From positions 3,472,001 through 3,536,000 of the forward strand of contig NZ_JAJJMN010000001.1 in NCBI RefSeq assembly GCF_020905335.1: a stretch of DNA of 64,000 bases, read 5' to 3'. The notes under the pieces are model-generated. The model worked only from the letters and a program-made list of their open reading frames with translations, had not been told where the DNA came from and did not search any database. Shown here piece after piece: positions 26,161-34,722 of this stretch. Each line of letters begins with the position of its first letter. The stretch's first letter is position 1. This DNA comes from Flavobacterium lipolyticum (GTDB lineage Bacteria > Bacteroidota > Bacteroidia > Flavobacteriales > Flavobacteriaceae). The translations under genes and the position numbers were made by a program.

Positions 26161-26162
26161 AA

Positions 26163-27701
26163 TTATTCTTTCGAAAAATCCAAATCCTGAAAATCGTAAC
26201 TAAAGTCAGTTAATTCAGAAATTGGAAGCATTTTTAAGTTAAGGACTTTGCCACTTTCGTCGTATTTGAAAAGCAGATGTGCATCGGCATGAAAGAAAGC
26301 ATTGTTCCATTTCACGACGTAATTTCCGTCTTTATAGAAAAATACTTCACCGGCCAGTTGCGGAGAGCGTTTGGAAGCAAAATATACTTTTCCTTTTTTC
26401 TCGGTAATGGTAATTTCGCCAAACCAGTTGTCTTTGTAAGTTCCGGTAATCTTAGAAAAGTCAGTTTTTAGTTTGTCTTTTTTGTTTTTAGCAACTGTTG
26501 CCCAAACTTCATCGGTTACTTTATCGGCCGATGCTTCGCTGTCTTTCATTCGAGTGCTGTAAATCGTCACATAGTCTTCTGATTTAATCCCCAGATAACT
26601 GTCTTTTATTGTATTGGTAATGGCACTAAAAGCTGCTCCCGATTGTTGATTGGTTAAAACAATAATTCCTAATCCTAATTCCGGAATCAAAGTGGTTTGA
26701 GTTACGTTTCCTTCCAGTCCTCCAGTATGTGAAACCTGCTTGTATCCTTTTACATCACTTAGGAACCAGCCTAAACCATAACCGGAGAAATGAGTGTTGT
26801 ACGGTGGTCTTGTTTTTGCAGGTATAATGGTCTGCAATTGCCACATTTCATTGTGTTCTTTTTCTGAAAATAGTGGTTTGTTATCGCCGTATTTCCCATT
26901 CTTAAGCTGTAAAATAACCCATCTGCTTAAATCGTTTACGCTGGAATAAATTCCGGCTGCTCCATCAAAAAGTTGGTTTTCATAACGTTTTATAGTTTTG
27001 AGTTTTCCGTCAACCGGAACGTGAGGGGTGATAACGTTTGTGGTGTCTTTTAAACGTTTCACTGAAGCCACACTATTGCTCATTTCCAAAGGCTTCATGA
27101 TGCGTTCTTCTACAAATTCAGCCCAGGTTTTACCGCTTACTATATGTACAATTTCGCCTGCAACGATATAGAGCAGGTTGTCATAATCGTATTTGGTTCT
27201 AAAACCAGAAACAGGTTTTAAATACCTTAGATTGTGAATAATATCCTGCGCTTTAAAATCGCTTCCGTCGGGCCAGATCATCAAATCTCCGGCTCCAAGC
27301 CCAAGTCCGCTTCTGTGGGTTAACAGGTCACGAATCGTGAATTCACGGGTTACATAATCGTCGTACATTTTAAAATCAGGAAGGTATTTTGCCACTTTGT
27401 CATCCCATTTTATTTTACCTTCGTCAACTAGTATTGCCAGTGCTCCCGAAGTAAAAGCTTTACTGTTGGAGGCAATCCCGAACAGCGTATTGGCATCCAC
27501 TTTTTGCTGTGTTGCAATTGATTTTACACCATAACCTTTTGCCAAAACTACTTTTCCGTCTTTTACAATGGCCACTGCAATTCCGGGCACATCAAATGCT
27601 TTTAGGGTACGGTTGACCAGATCATCTACTTCCGGATTGGTTATTTGTGCTGAAAGGGTAAAGCTAAATAAGAAGGCTAAAAGTGATAATTTGTAGTTCA
27701 T
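26163..27701 (-). CDS. Secreted serine hydrolase of the beta-lactamase (class C/AmpC-like) family
   Basis: A 512-residue protein with signal peptide (MNYKLSLLAFLFSFTLSAQ). Class C/DD-peptidase-type motifs: S78-N-S-K81 (SxxK) in FGIASNSKAF, Y-D-N in KYDYDNLLYIVAGE (YxN), and HTGG in SHTGGLEGN. A C-terminal domain of about 150 residues (from LGIKSEDYV) is beta-rich with GTYKDNWFGEITI, typical of DUF3471-type extensions. Likely a periplasmic esterase or D-amino-acid peptidase rather than a drug-inactivating lactamase. It follows the TrmH-family gene by 16 nt. Confidence 0.85.
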   Translation of the reverse strand: MNYKLSLLAFLFSFTLSAQITNPEVDDLVNRTLKAFDVPGIAVAIVKDGKVVLAKGYGVKSIATQQKVDANTLFGIASNSKAFTSGALAILVDEGKIKWDDKVAKYLPDFKMYDDYVTREFTIRDLLTHRSGLGLGAGDLMIWPDGSDFKAQDIIHNLRYLKPVSGFRTKYDYDNLLYIVAGEIVHIVSGKTWAEFVEERIMKPLEMSNSVASVKRLKDTTNVITPHVPVDGKLKTIKRYENQLFDGAAGIYSSVNDLSRWVILQLKNGKYGDNKPLFSEKEHNEMWQLQTIIPAKTRPPYNTHFSGYGLGWFLSDVKGYKQVSHTGGLEGNVTQTTLIPELGLGIIVLTNQQSGAAFSAITNTIKDSYLGIKSEDYVTIYSTRMKDSEASADKVTDEVWATVAKNKKDKLKTDFSKITGTYKDNWFGEITITEKKGKVYFASKRSPQLAGEVFFYKDGNYVVKWNNAFFHADAHLLFKYDESGKVLNLKMLPISELTDFSYDFQDLDFSKE

Positions 27702-27717
27702 GACGGTATGTTTTGGT

Positions 27718-28509
27718 TTAGTTAAATCCGCGTTGACGCTTGGCTTCGAATATTAGAATAGCAGCAGCAACCGAGACATTCATGCTGTCGATTTCGCCCT
27801 GCATGGGAATGATGATATTCTGAGTAGCAGCATCTCGCCAGTCCTGCGTTAAGCCGGTAGCCTCTGTACCCACAACCAATGCAGTGGGAGTGGTGAAATC
27901 CTGTGTGTGATACGAAGTAGAATTTTGGAGTGTTGCACAGTAAAAATCGATCTTCTTTTCTTTTAAAAAGGCTATGATTTCAGCCGTCGTTCCGGTTGCA
28001 ATCTGATTGGTAAATAAACAGCCAACACTGGAGCGTACAATATTCGGATTGTATAAATCGCTTTTTGGATTGGCAATTAATACGGCATCAAGATTTGCAG
28101 CATCGGCAGTGCGCAAAAGGGCGCCGATGTTTCCCGGCTTTTCCGGTGCTTCGGCAACTACAATCAATGGATTATCAGATAGTTTTAGATCCGATAAAAG
28201 CATTGATTTGGTTTTGGCTATAGCCAGAACGCCTTCAGTAGTATCGCGATACGCTAGTTTCTGATAAACTTCTTTATTGATTTCAATGAGTTGAACCGGA
28301 CTGTTTACCAATTTATGAATCTGATTTTCAGTAACCAATTCAGGTAAAAATAAAACGGTTTCTATTTCGTAGCCTCCTTTTATTGCGAGTGAAATTTCAC
28401 GTAAACCTTCAATCAAAAATGTTCCGGTTTGTTTGCGGGCTTTGGCCTTTTCCTGTAGTAAAACAAGTGATTTTATAAACGGATTTTGTACTGAGGTAAT
28501 TTGTTTCAT
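27718..28509 (-). CDS. TrmH-family (SPOUT) RNA 2'-O-methyltransferase
   Basis: AdoMet-dependent methyltransferase that modifies rRNA or tRNA ribose. The start is ATG 28509 (MKQITSVQNPFIKSLVLLQEKAKARKQ), the usual substrate-binding N-domain opening; the frame can be read 21 codons further upstream, but that part is translated intergenic repeat. SPOUT motifs: VAEAPEKPGNIGALLRTADA, VVGTEATGL and IPMQGEIDSMNVSVAAAILIFEAKRQR, with the conserved catalytic-knot Asn/Ser. 263 residues, normal. It is probably co-transcribed with the downstream hydrolase. Five 150-bp tandem repeats lie directly upstream. Confidence 0.9.
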   Translation of the reverse strand: MKQITSVQNPFIKSLVLLQEKAKARKQTGTFLIEGLREISLAIKGGYEIETVLFLPELVTENQIHKLVNSPVQLIEINKEVYQKLAYRDTTEGVLAIAKTKSMLLSDLKLSDNPLIVVAEAPEKPGNIGALLRTADAANLDAVLIANPKSDLYNPNIVRSSVGCLFTNQIATGTTAEIIAFLKEKKIDFYCATLQNSTSYHTQDFTTPTALVVGTEATGLTQDWRDAATQNIIIPMQGEIDSMNVSVAAAILIFEAKRQRGFN

Positions 28510-28515
28510 TTTTTT

Positions 28516-29316
28516 AAAGGTACTTAGGTTCTGAGGGGCTAAGGTACTGAGATTTTTTTTAAAAAGTTGCACAGGTTTTTTTGGAGGTACTAAGGTTCAG
28601 AGGTGCTAAGGTACTGAGTTTTTCTACAGGGGGTAGAGGAGGAAAACTGATGTAAATTTTTTTTTAAAGGTACTTAGGTTCTGAGGGGCTAAGGTACTGA
28701 GATTTTTTTTAAAAAGTTGCACAGGTTTTTTTGGAGGTACTAAGGTTCAGAGGTGCTAAGGTACTGAGTTTTTCTACAGGGGGTAGAGGAGGAAAACTGA
28801 TGTAAATTTTTTTTTAAAGGTACTTAGGTTCTGAGGGGCTAAGGTACTGAGATTTTTTTTAAAAAGTTGCACAGGTTTTTTTGGAGGTACTAAGGTTCAG
28901 AGGTGCTAAGGTACTGAGTTTTTCTACAGGGGGTAGAGGAGGAAAACTGATGTAAATTTTTTTTTAAAGGTACTTAGGTTCTGAGGGGCTAAGGTACTGA
29001 GATTTTTTTTAAAAAGTTGCACAGGTTTTTTTGGAGGTACTAAGGTTCAGAGGTGCTAAGGTACTGAGTTTTTCTACAGGGGGTAGAGGAGGAAAACTGA
29101 TGTAAATTTTTTTTTAAAGGTACTTAGGTTCTGAGGGGCTAAGGTACTGAGATTTTTTTTAAAAAGTTGCACAGGTTTTTTTGGAGGTACTAAGGTTCAG
29201 AGGTGCTAAGGTACTGAGTTTTTCTACAGGGGGTAGAGGAGGAAAACTGATGTAAATTTTTTTTTAAAGGTACTTAGGTTCTGAGGGGCTAAGGTACTGA
29301 GATTTTTTTTAAAAAG
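28516..29316 (-). repeat. 150-bp perfect tandem repeat, five full copies plus a partial sixth
   Basis: Units begin at 28516, 28666, 28816, 28966 and 29116, with a partial copy from 29266 to about 29316. The five units are identical at every base I compared. Each holds two rounds of the words GGTACTTAGGTTCTGAGGGG and CTAAGGTACTGAG, a T-run and a GGGGGTAGAGGAGGAAAAC block. More diverged copies continue to about 29440. On the minus strand the first unit ends at the trmH-like start codon. The 28510-29529 gap holds no gene. Confidence 0.97.
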
Positions 29317-29458
29317 GTTTTTTTTGGAGATGCTAGGGTTCTGAGATGCTAAGTCACTGAGGTTTTTTTGAAAAGTTGTAAAGGTTCAGAGGCTTTTTCT
29401 TGGAGGAGCTTAGGTTCTGAGAGGCTAAGCTACTGAGATTCTAAAATCGTAAAAAGAG

Positions 29459-29521
29459 TTTGCCACAGATTAAAAGATTTTTATAGATTATAACCTTTTT
29501 AATCCTTTAATCTGTGGCAAA
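29459..29521. repeat. CCACAGATTAAA palindrome after the phosphodiesterase gene
   Basis: TTTGCCACAGATTAAA (29459-29474) and TTTAATCTGTGGCAAA (29506-29521) form a perfect 16-bp inverted repeat 8 nt beyond the stop codon of the phosphodiesterase gene. A related, less regular copy is at 54014. It may act as a terminator or a REP-type element. Confidence 0.75.
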
Positions 29522-29529
29522 AAAAACTT

Positions 29530-30615
29530 TTATTTTGTAAGGACTTCTGAAATTTCGTTTGCTACCGGATGCGGAGCAGTGAAGGTGTATCCCATGATTT
29601 TTGCGATGGTTTGTGCTATTTGTTTTTGATACAGTTGAGAATCTGTTTTGATTTCGCCTTTTGGGGCAATTTCTGGCCCCATTGCAGCGAACCAAATTTG
29701 TGAGGCACCTTCAACATCGGCACCATGATCTGTCCATTGTGCTTTTGTTTTGTCACCACGACCGTGATCTACGGTGATTACCAGTGTCGTTTTATTTTTG
29801 TATTGGGGATCATTTTGTACAAAGTTCCAGATTTCTTTAATCCATTTGTCGACCTGATTTGCAGCATCAAGATAGGATCTGTAGTGTCCGGCGTGCGCCC
29901 ATTCGTCAGTTTCTCCATAGGCAATGTAAAGTACTTTTGGCTTTTTGGTTTTAAGTTCGTTCAAAGCCTGATAGTGCGTAAAAACATCTAAACACTCATC
30001 CTGATGAAAAGGTTTAAACGAGTTGTTGCGCATTTCATTTAATAACTTCTGAGTTTCTGTAGGTTTGTCTCCTCCCACATTATCGAAGGCAGAAATTACC
30101 GGAAAACCGCTTCTTTTCTCGTTTAAAATTCGATCAAAAGCATCCCAGGCGCCAAAAGCGGCAACTTTTCCTTTTAGTTTAGATTGCTGGTTTAAAAATT
30201 CTAAGACATTTACATTTGGATTGTTCTTGTAATGATTGGAGTTGATGGCAACATCAACATTTCCGGTCATAATTTCGCTGTATCCGGGATAACTGAACCA
30301 GTACGGGTTAGAAACATCAACTTTGCTTCCTAACTCGCGATGGCCATAAATTTGCCCTTTCGCAGCAATTTCAGACCATAGAAAAGGCATGATTTTTTTT
30401 CGGCTTTCTTTGGAGTCAGCACTTGCATAATTCTTATAAATATAGGTACTGTCTCCCTGATTGAATTTTTTATCATTGGCAATTGCTGGGTCCATTCCTT
30501 TAAACACTTCCTGCCATCTAAAACCATCGGTGGTGATAATGATGATGTTCTCGGTTTTTTGTGCATGAGAGTAAAAACCGGAAAAAAAGAATGCGAGTAA
30601 AATGAGCTTTTTCAT
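29530..30615 (-). CDS. Secreted alkaline-phosphatase-superfamily phosphodiesterase
   Basis: A 361-residue protein. The start is ATG 30615 (MKKLILLAFFFSGFYSHAQ, a Sec signal peptide); a 29-residue longer frame is translated leader repeat. Metal-site segments of the alkaline phosphatase superfamily are visible: IITTDGFRWQEVF (Asp), YPGYSEIMTG (nucleophile Ser/Thr region), YGETDEWAHAGHYRSYLDA (Asp/His) and VITVDHGRG with TDHGAD (Asp-His, His). It lacks the CxPxR/SxPxR sulfatase signature, so it is not a client of the FGE at 5224. Substrate unknown; periplasmic phosphoester or nucleotide hydrolysis is likely. Confidence 0.85.
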   Translation of the reverse strand: MKKLILLAFFFSGFYSHAQKTENIIIITTDGFRWQEVFKGMDPAIANDKKFNQGDSTYIYKNYASADSKESRKKIMPFLWSEIAAKGQIYGHRELGSKVDVSNPYWFSYPGYSEIMTGNVDVAINSNHYKNNPNVNVLEFLNQQSKLKGKVAAFGAWDAFDRILNEKRSGFPVISAFDNVGGDKPTETQKLLNEMRNNSFKPFHQDECLDVFTHYQALNELKTKKPKVLYIAYGETDEWAHAGHYRSYLDAANQVDKWIKEIWNFVQNDPQYKNKTTLVITVDHGRGDKTKAQWTDHGADVEGASQIWFAAMGPEIAPKGEIKTDSQLYQKQIAQTIAKIMGYTFTAPHPVANEISEVLTK

Positions 30616-30662
30616 ATTTTTTAACTTACTGAGATTCTGAGATGCTAAGTTGCAAAGGTTTT
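30616..30662 (-). repeat. Start-adjacent word leader of the phosphodiesterase gene
   Basis: On the minus strand it reads CCTTTGCAACTTAGCATCTC then AGAATCTCAGTAAG, followed by an A-run directly before the ATG at 30615. It is the same word family and orientation as the leaders at 28509, 41774, 61374 and 61793. Confidence 0.7.
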
Positions 30663-30898
30663 TCTTTTTTAACGCTAAATATAGGTTAAGTTTTTGTTTC
30701 AAATTCCAAGAAGTGATAGAAAATTTTGTTATCCGGTTAAAAACTTTAATAAAGCGTATCGTCTTTTGAGATTTAGAAGCAGGCTTCTAAGAATTTGATT
30801 CTAGAAGAGAATGAGCGACTCCTTTGGGCTCAAAAAAGGCAGTATTAAGTATTTTTTATAAGTAAAAGACGTATAAAATAAATTTAATTGTAAGTTTT

Positions 30899-30930
30899 TT
30901 TGTATAATTATATTGTTTTTTTTAGATTTG
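30899..30930 (+). promoter_or_regulatory. Promoter with -33 TTTG and -7 TAGATTTG
   Basis: TTTG (30899-30902), 20 bp, then TAGATTTG (30923-30930), a good match to the flavobacterial consensus. The next start codon is at 31284, giving a leader of about 350 nt, or the promoter may serve an unrecognised small RNA. The 30616-31283 gap otherwise holds only the PDE leader, an AGAAGC/GCTTCT palindrome near 30776, and AT-rich sequence. Confidence 0.5.
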
Positions 30931-31283
30931 CCTTAAATTAAGTTTTTTTTAGCAGTTATTTATTTTGAATACAGGTATCAGGATCCGATTCTGAAAGATT
31001 AAAAAATAACAGTGAATCTAAAAGAGATTATAGTCCCCATTGTCTTTTAGTGAGAAAAAAATCAGTATAAATAACTTTATATTTTGGCGATGAGTCATAG
31101 GAAAGAACAACATCTGAAAGGAGAGTGAGGGATTGTTTTTGGTTTTTAGTAAACAGGTTTGATATGATTTAACTTACTGGTTAAAAAATATTTAGCAGGA
31201 TGTGTTTTGCGACAATCGAGCTTAAAAGAGTATTGAAATTGAAAAAGTCCATTTAATTGTTTAACAAACACAAAATTAAAATT

Positions 31284-32888
31284 ATGAGAAATGCATTAGT
31301 ATTTATTTTTATTATTTTAGTCTTCTTCAGTTGTGCAGAAGATTCTAATACAGAAAAGACCTCTTCGAGTGTCTATGATGAGCTATCTTTTGATGTGCTT
31401 GATATAAATGAGAGCATATCCTCTTTAACTAGCTTATCGACGAAGTTTTCTACCGATAAGAATATCATATTAAAAGATAAAAAAGACACCTTATGTGTTA
31501 TAGTAGGTTTGGAAAGAGCTGAAAATTTTCTGTCAAAAGATGAAAATGGGAAGGAAGAAATGACATTTATATCAAAATCCGGGCCTGAGAATAAATTTGA
31601 GCAGGCCGTTATTACCCTTACAGGAGATCATGCCTATATCAGTTCTTCTTTTAAGGGAGAGTCAAAAAAAATAGCTTTATTTACAACACCTCAGATTAGT
31701 TTGTCTAATGAGTCTGCTAAGAAATACAATTCAGATAATGCTAAAGGTGAGTATGTTTATAATGCTGATAAAACCTCTTTTTATTTTTCTGCTAAAAATA
31801 ACAAGGCTGATAAACAGTTGTCTTCTAGCAGTTTCAGTGGGGAGGAGTCAAATTTGGGCTGTGGCGTTGCAGATGAAGGGATACAGGATGTAAGTCTTCC
31901 GCTCTCCTATGCCACTTTGGGCTCTTCCTCTAAAGCTACTGGTTCTAATTCGGTCCTATATGATTATATTTTTGGGAATAAGGTTGCCTATATGTGGAAC
32001 TCTACAATTCGTTATAAACGTGTTGGCGAAATATATGTTAATGATAACCAGGTTACAAAAAGAAGAGAATATTTTCGTTGTAAAAAAGATCGTCTTGATT
32101 CCAATTTTCCAGTAAATAGAAAAAGTAATGAAGATTGGGAGTTTTTGGGGCCTTATGACTGGCAGTACTACCCTAACAATAGAGGTGAAGAAGGGGATAT
32201 CTATGAATACAATAATCCTTGGAATAAGAAAAAAGAATTTTTCAAGCTTAAAAACTGGTCTTACGGATATTTTCCTACCAATTCTACAAGTAATAATTTT
32301 TGGGAGTACTTAGGAGAAAAAACTAAAAAAGTAGTAACCGTAAAGCTTTGGTATCAGGGAAACAATTCTAACACACCTATATCTCACGAAGTTAATTGGG
32401 CTTGGAATGATTTTATATTTTCGATGGGGAAGAATCGCCATATCAATTTTGTAAGGTCTTATCAGGGGGAATTTGATACTAACACAGATACGAGTGGAAA
32501 ATTAGAGAAATTTAATTCTTTCTTATACAATAAATTTAGAACACCTGAAAAAAATACGATCTACGGTTATCTTTTTTGGTCAACTACTGATAGTGCTGTA
32601 GGGAAGGCTTATATAGATTCCTATTTTTATGGAGGTAGTACTAGTGCTTGGTTCCCTGCATTTACGGCTCATACCATTGGTGGGGCTAGTACAATGGCTC
32701 ATGAAATTGGTCATGTTTTAGGAGCGGAACACAATAACAGAATATTTTATAGAAAATGGTGGTGGATTTTTGGAATATGGCATAGAGATATTATGTCTAC
32801 AGCTTCTGAGTTTTACGTACAGTATGCTGAGCATAAGCATGAACCCAATATTGCCATAATTAGAAGCAGACTAGGAGAGGATTATTAG
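31284..32888 (+). CDS. Secreted metzincin metalloprotease lipoprotein with duplicated module
   Basis: A 534-residue zinc protease. Start ATG 31284 gives a lipoprotein signal MRNALVFIFIILVFFSC (Cys17). The zinc motif is HEIGHVLGAEH with ligands His473, His477 and His483, and the Met-turn is DIMSTA, so it is a reprolysin-like metzincin. Two modules of about 45 residues repeat 56 residues apart (about 249-292 and 305-347), each with EYF/EFF-R/K-x-K, a FPxNxxSN turn and WEYLG/WEFLG; they may bind carbohydrate or protein. The N-terminal 200 residues look like a Ser/Lys-rich prodomain. It is transcribed alone and terminated at 32991. Confidence 0.88.
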   Translation: MRNALVFIFIILVFFSCAEDSNTEKTSSSVYDELSFDVLDINESISSLTSLSTKFSTDKNIILKDKKDTLCVIVGLERAENFLSKDENGKEEMTFISKSGPENKFEQAVITLTGDHAYISSSFKGESKKIALFTTPQISLSNESAKKYNSDNAKGEYVYNADKTSFYFSAKNNKADKQLSSSSFSGEESNLGCGVADEGIQDVSLPLSYATLGSSSKATGSNSVLYDYIFGNKVAYMWNSTIRYKRVGEIYVNDNQVTKRREYFRCKKDRLDSNFPVNRKSNEDWEFLGPYDWQYYPNNRGEEGDIYEYNNPWNKKKEFFKLKNWSYGYFPTNSTSNNFWEYLGEKTKKVVTVKLWYQGNNSNTPISHEVNWAWNDFIFSMGKNRHINFVRSYQGEFDTNTDTSGKLEKFNSFLYNKFRTPEKNTIYGYLFWSTTDSAVGKAYIDSYFYGGSTSAWFPAFTAHTIGGASTMAHEIGHVLGAEHNNRIFYRKWWWIFGIWHRDIMSTASEFYVQYAEHKHEPNIAIIRSRLGEDY

Positions 32889-32990
32889 TAAATTCTGTAT
32901 GTGGTCTAGGGGGAATCTCCTTGTTTTTTATACTCTTTAATTATTTATTGAGAAACGAGTATTTTGAAAGTACAGCAAAATAGTAACTAG

Positions 32991-33031
32991 TTAAACCGGA
33001 TTAGAATTTATCTTTTCCGGTTTAATTTTTT
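32991..33031 (+). terminator. Intrinsic terminator of the metzincin gene
   Basis: Stem TTAAACCGGA / TCCGGTTTAA (perfect 10 bp) with a 15-nt loop and six T residues after it, about 100 nt downstream of the stop codon. Confidence 0.85.
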
Positions 33032-33144
33032 CTGTCTTTTTTGCTGGTAACGAACCCGATTTTTATTTTGGCATATAATACAACAGAACTGTTCTAGTAG
33101 CATCTTCGTCACTTTTTACATTCACGGAAACTATTGTACAGCTG

Positions 33145-34476
33145 CTATAAAATTCCTCTCGACTTAATTTCGAGGTATTTATTGATGGTGTCCAAAGTCA
33201 AATTTTCAGGCTGTGTTAAAACAGCGTGGATGCCGTATTTTTTGAGTTCGTTTGCGATTAAACGTTTTTCGAACATGAATTTTTCGGCGATTACTTTGTC
33301 GTAGATTTCCTGAATCGTATCCGTTTTTTTATTGATGATCGCATTTAGTTCTGTATTGCTAAAGAAAACGACAACCAATAAATGACTTTTTGCAATTCCT
33401 TTTAAGTAAGGCAACTGTCGGTTTAAACCGTCCATTGTTTCAAAGTTAGTGTACAAAAGGATCAAACTTCTTTGATTGATGTTTTTCTTGATGTCTACAT
33501 ACAAACGGCTGTAGTCACTTTCAAAAAAGTCGGTTTTGATATTGTATAAGGTTTCGAGAATTTTTTGCATCTGAGAAGCTCTTTTCTCGGCAAAAACACG
33601 GTTTTCTACTTTTTTAGAGAATGAAAAGAAACCTGCTTTGTCCTGCTTTTTCAGAATAACGTTCGATAAAACTAAGGTCGAATTGATCGCATAATCCAGT
33701 AAACTCAGTCCGTCAAATGGCATTTGCATGGAGCGGCCTTTATCGATTGCCATGTAAACGGATTGCGATTTTTCGTCCTGAAACTGATTGACCATTAAAG
33801 CATTTTTCTTGGCTGTAGCCTTCCAGTTTAAAGTTCGAAGATCATCACCCTGAACATACTCTTTAATTTGCTCGAATTCCATCGTATGGCCAATTCTACG
33901 GATTTTTTTGATTCCGTATTGGTAGAGATTATTCGAAAAAGCCAATAGATCATATTTTCGCAGCTGAATATAAGACGGATAGGTGGGAACCATTTTGTCT
34001 TTATCGAACGAAAATCTTCTGGAAATTAGTCTTAGCGGTGACGAAACATAAACGTTCAGATAACCAAAGTAATATTCTCCTCGTTCTGTTGGTCGTAATT
34101 CGTAGCCAATTTCTTTTTGCTCAGAAGCTTTAATCTTTTTTACAATTTTGAAATCACGTACCTGAAACTGAAACGGAATTTCGTCGATTATCTTAACTGA
34201 AATTTTAAAGGTATAATGGTTTTTAACGGTGATGGTTACGGGATTCAAATCTCCGTTTGAAAGTTTTTCCGGTGTCGTTCTTTCCGCTTCAATGCCTGTT
34301 TTACTAAGATAAAGCAGGAGTACGTCAAGCCCTAAGAAAGTAAATAAAATTAAAACCACAAACCAAACCGCATTGTACAAATTTGGAAAAATAAAAGCAC
34401 AGACAAACAATCCAATTATGCTCAGAAGCACATAGAAAAAGAAGTTATTAAGATAAAGGCTTTTGATGAATTTCAC
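33145..34476 (-). CDS. DUF58 domain protein (von Willebrand-like, MoxR partner)
   Basis: A 443-residue protein with two N-terminal membrane helices (about 9-50) and a cytoplasmic or periplasmic DUF58/vWA part. Typical motifs: GDDLRTLNWKATAKKNALMVNQF and a MIDAS-like AIDKGRSMQMP. It works with MoxR AAA+ ATPases, probably in metal insertion or protein complex assembly, but the exact role is unresolved. GTG is the start (34476). The gene follows moxR but is separated from it by 246 bp of iterated 13-bp words, although such genes are normally adjacent. Confidence 0.9.
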   Translation of the reverse strand: MKFIKSLYLNNFFFYVLLSIIGLFVCAFIFPNLYNAVWFVVLILFTFLGLDVLLLYLSKTGIEAERTTPEKLSNGDLNPVTITVKNHYTFKISVKIIDEIPFQFQVRDFKIVKKIKASEQKEIGYELRPTERGEYYFGYLNVYVSSPLRLISRRFSFDKDKMVPTYPSYIQLRKYDLLAFSNNLYQYGIKKIRRIGHTMEFEQIKEYVQGDDLRTLNWKATAKKNALMVNQFQDEKSQSVYMAIDKGRSMQMPFDGLSLLDYAINSTLVLSNVILKKQDKAGFFSFSKKVENRVFAEKRASQMQKILETLYNIKTDFFESDYSRLYVDIKKNINQRSLILLYTNFETMDGLNRQLPYLKGIAKSHLLVVVFFSNTELNAIINKKTDTIQEIYDKVIAEKFMFEKRLIANELKKYGIHAVLTQPENLTLDTINKYLEIKSRGIL

Positions 34477-34722
34477 GCTTTAAAAGGTTTCAGGTTTTTA
34501 TTGTTTCAAGTTTCAAGTTTTTATTGTTTCAAGTTTCAAGTTTCAAGTTTCAGTTCTCAGTTCTCAGTCTCAGTCTCAGTTTTCACTGTGTACTGCGACT
34601 GTGTACTGCGACTGTGTACTGCAATTGTGTACTGCGACTGTGTACTGCAACTGTGTATTGCGACTGTGTATTGCGACTGTGTACTGCCACTGAAAACTGC
34701 GACTAAAAACTGCGACTAAAAA
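34477..34722 (-). repeat. 13-bp tandem repeat and TTTCAAG words between moxR and DUF58
   Basis: Eight copies of CTGTGTACTGCGA (34586-34689, a few substitutions), then CTGAAAACTGCGA and CTAAAAACTGCGA. The last partial unit supplies the moxR stop codon (CTA at 34723-34725 on the plus strand). On the other side are CAGTCTCAGTCTCAG words and repeated TTTCAAGTTTCAAG reaching to within about 25 nt of the DUF58 start. On the minus strand the order is stop codon, CAGTCGCAGT words, then AACTGAGACTGAG and CTTGAAAC words. Confidence 0.93.

Noticed and set aside
26163..27701. Calling this an antibiotic-resistance beta-lactamase
   Set aside because: SxxK, YxN and HTG motifs are shared by many esterases and peptidases; the long C-terminal domain is typical of those rather than AmpC.
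28516..29316. Possible CRISPR array
   Set aside because: The units are 150 bp, identical and contiguous with no unique spacers; there are no cas genes.
29530..30615. Identification of this enzyme as a sulfatase that would explain the FGE at 5224
   Set aside because: It lacks the C/S-x-P-x-R sulfatase signature and resembles phosphodiesterases of the superfamily.
34501..34719. Two overlapping plus-strand open frames of 60-72 codons rich in Cys/Val/Leu
   Set aside because: They are translations of the 13-bp and TTTCAAG repeats and have no protein-like features.
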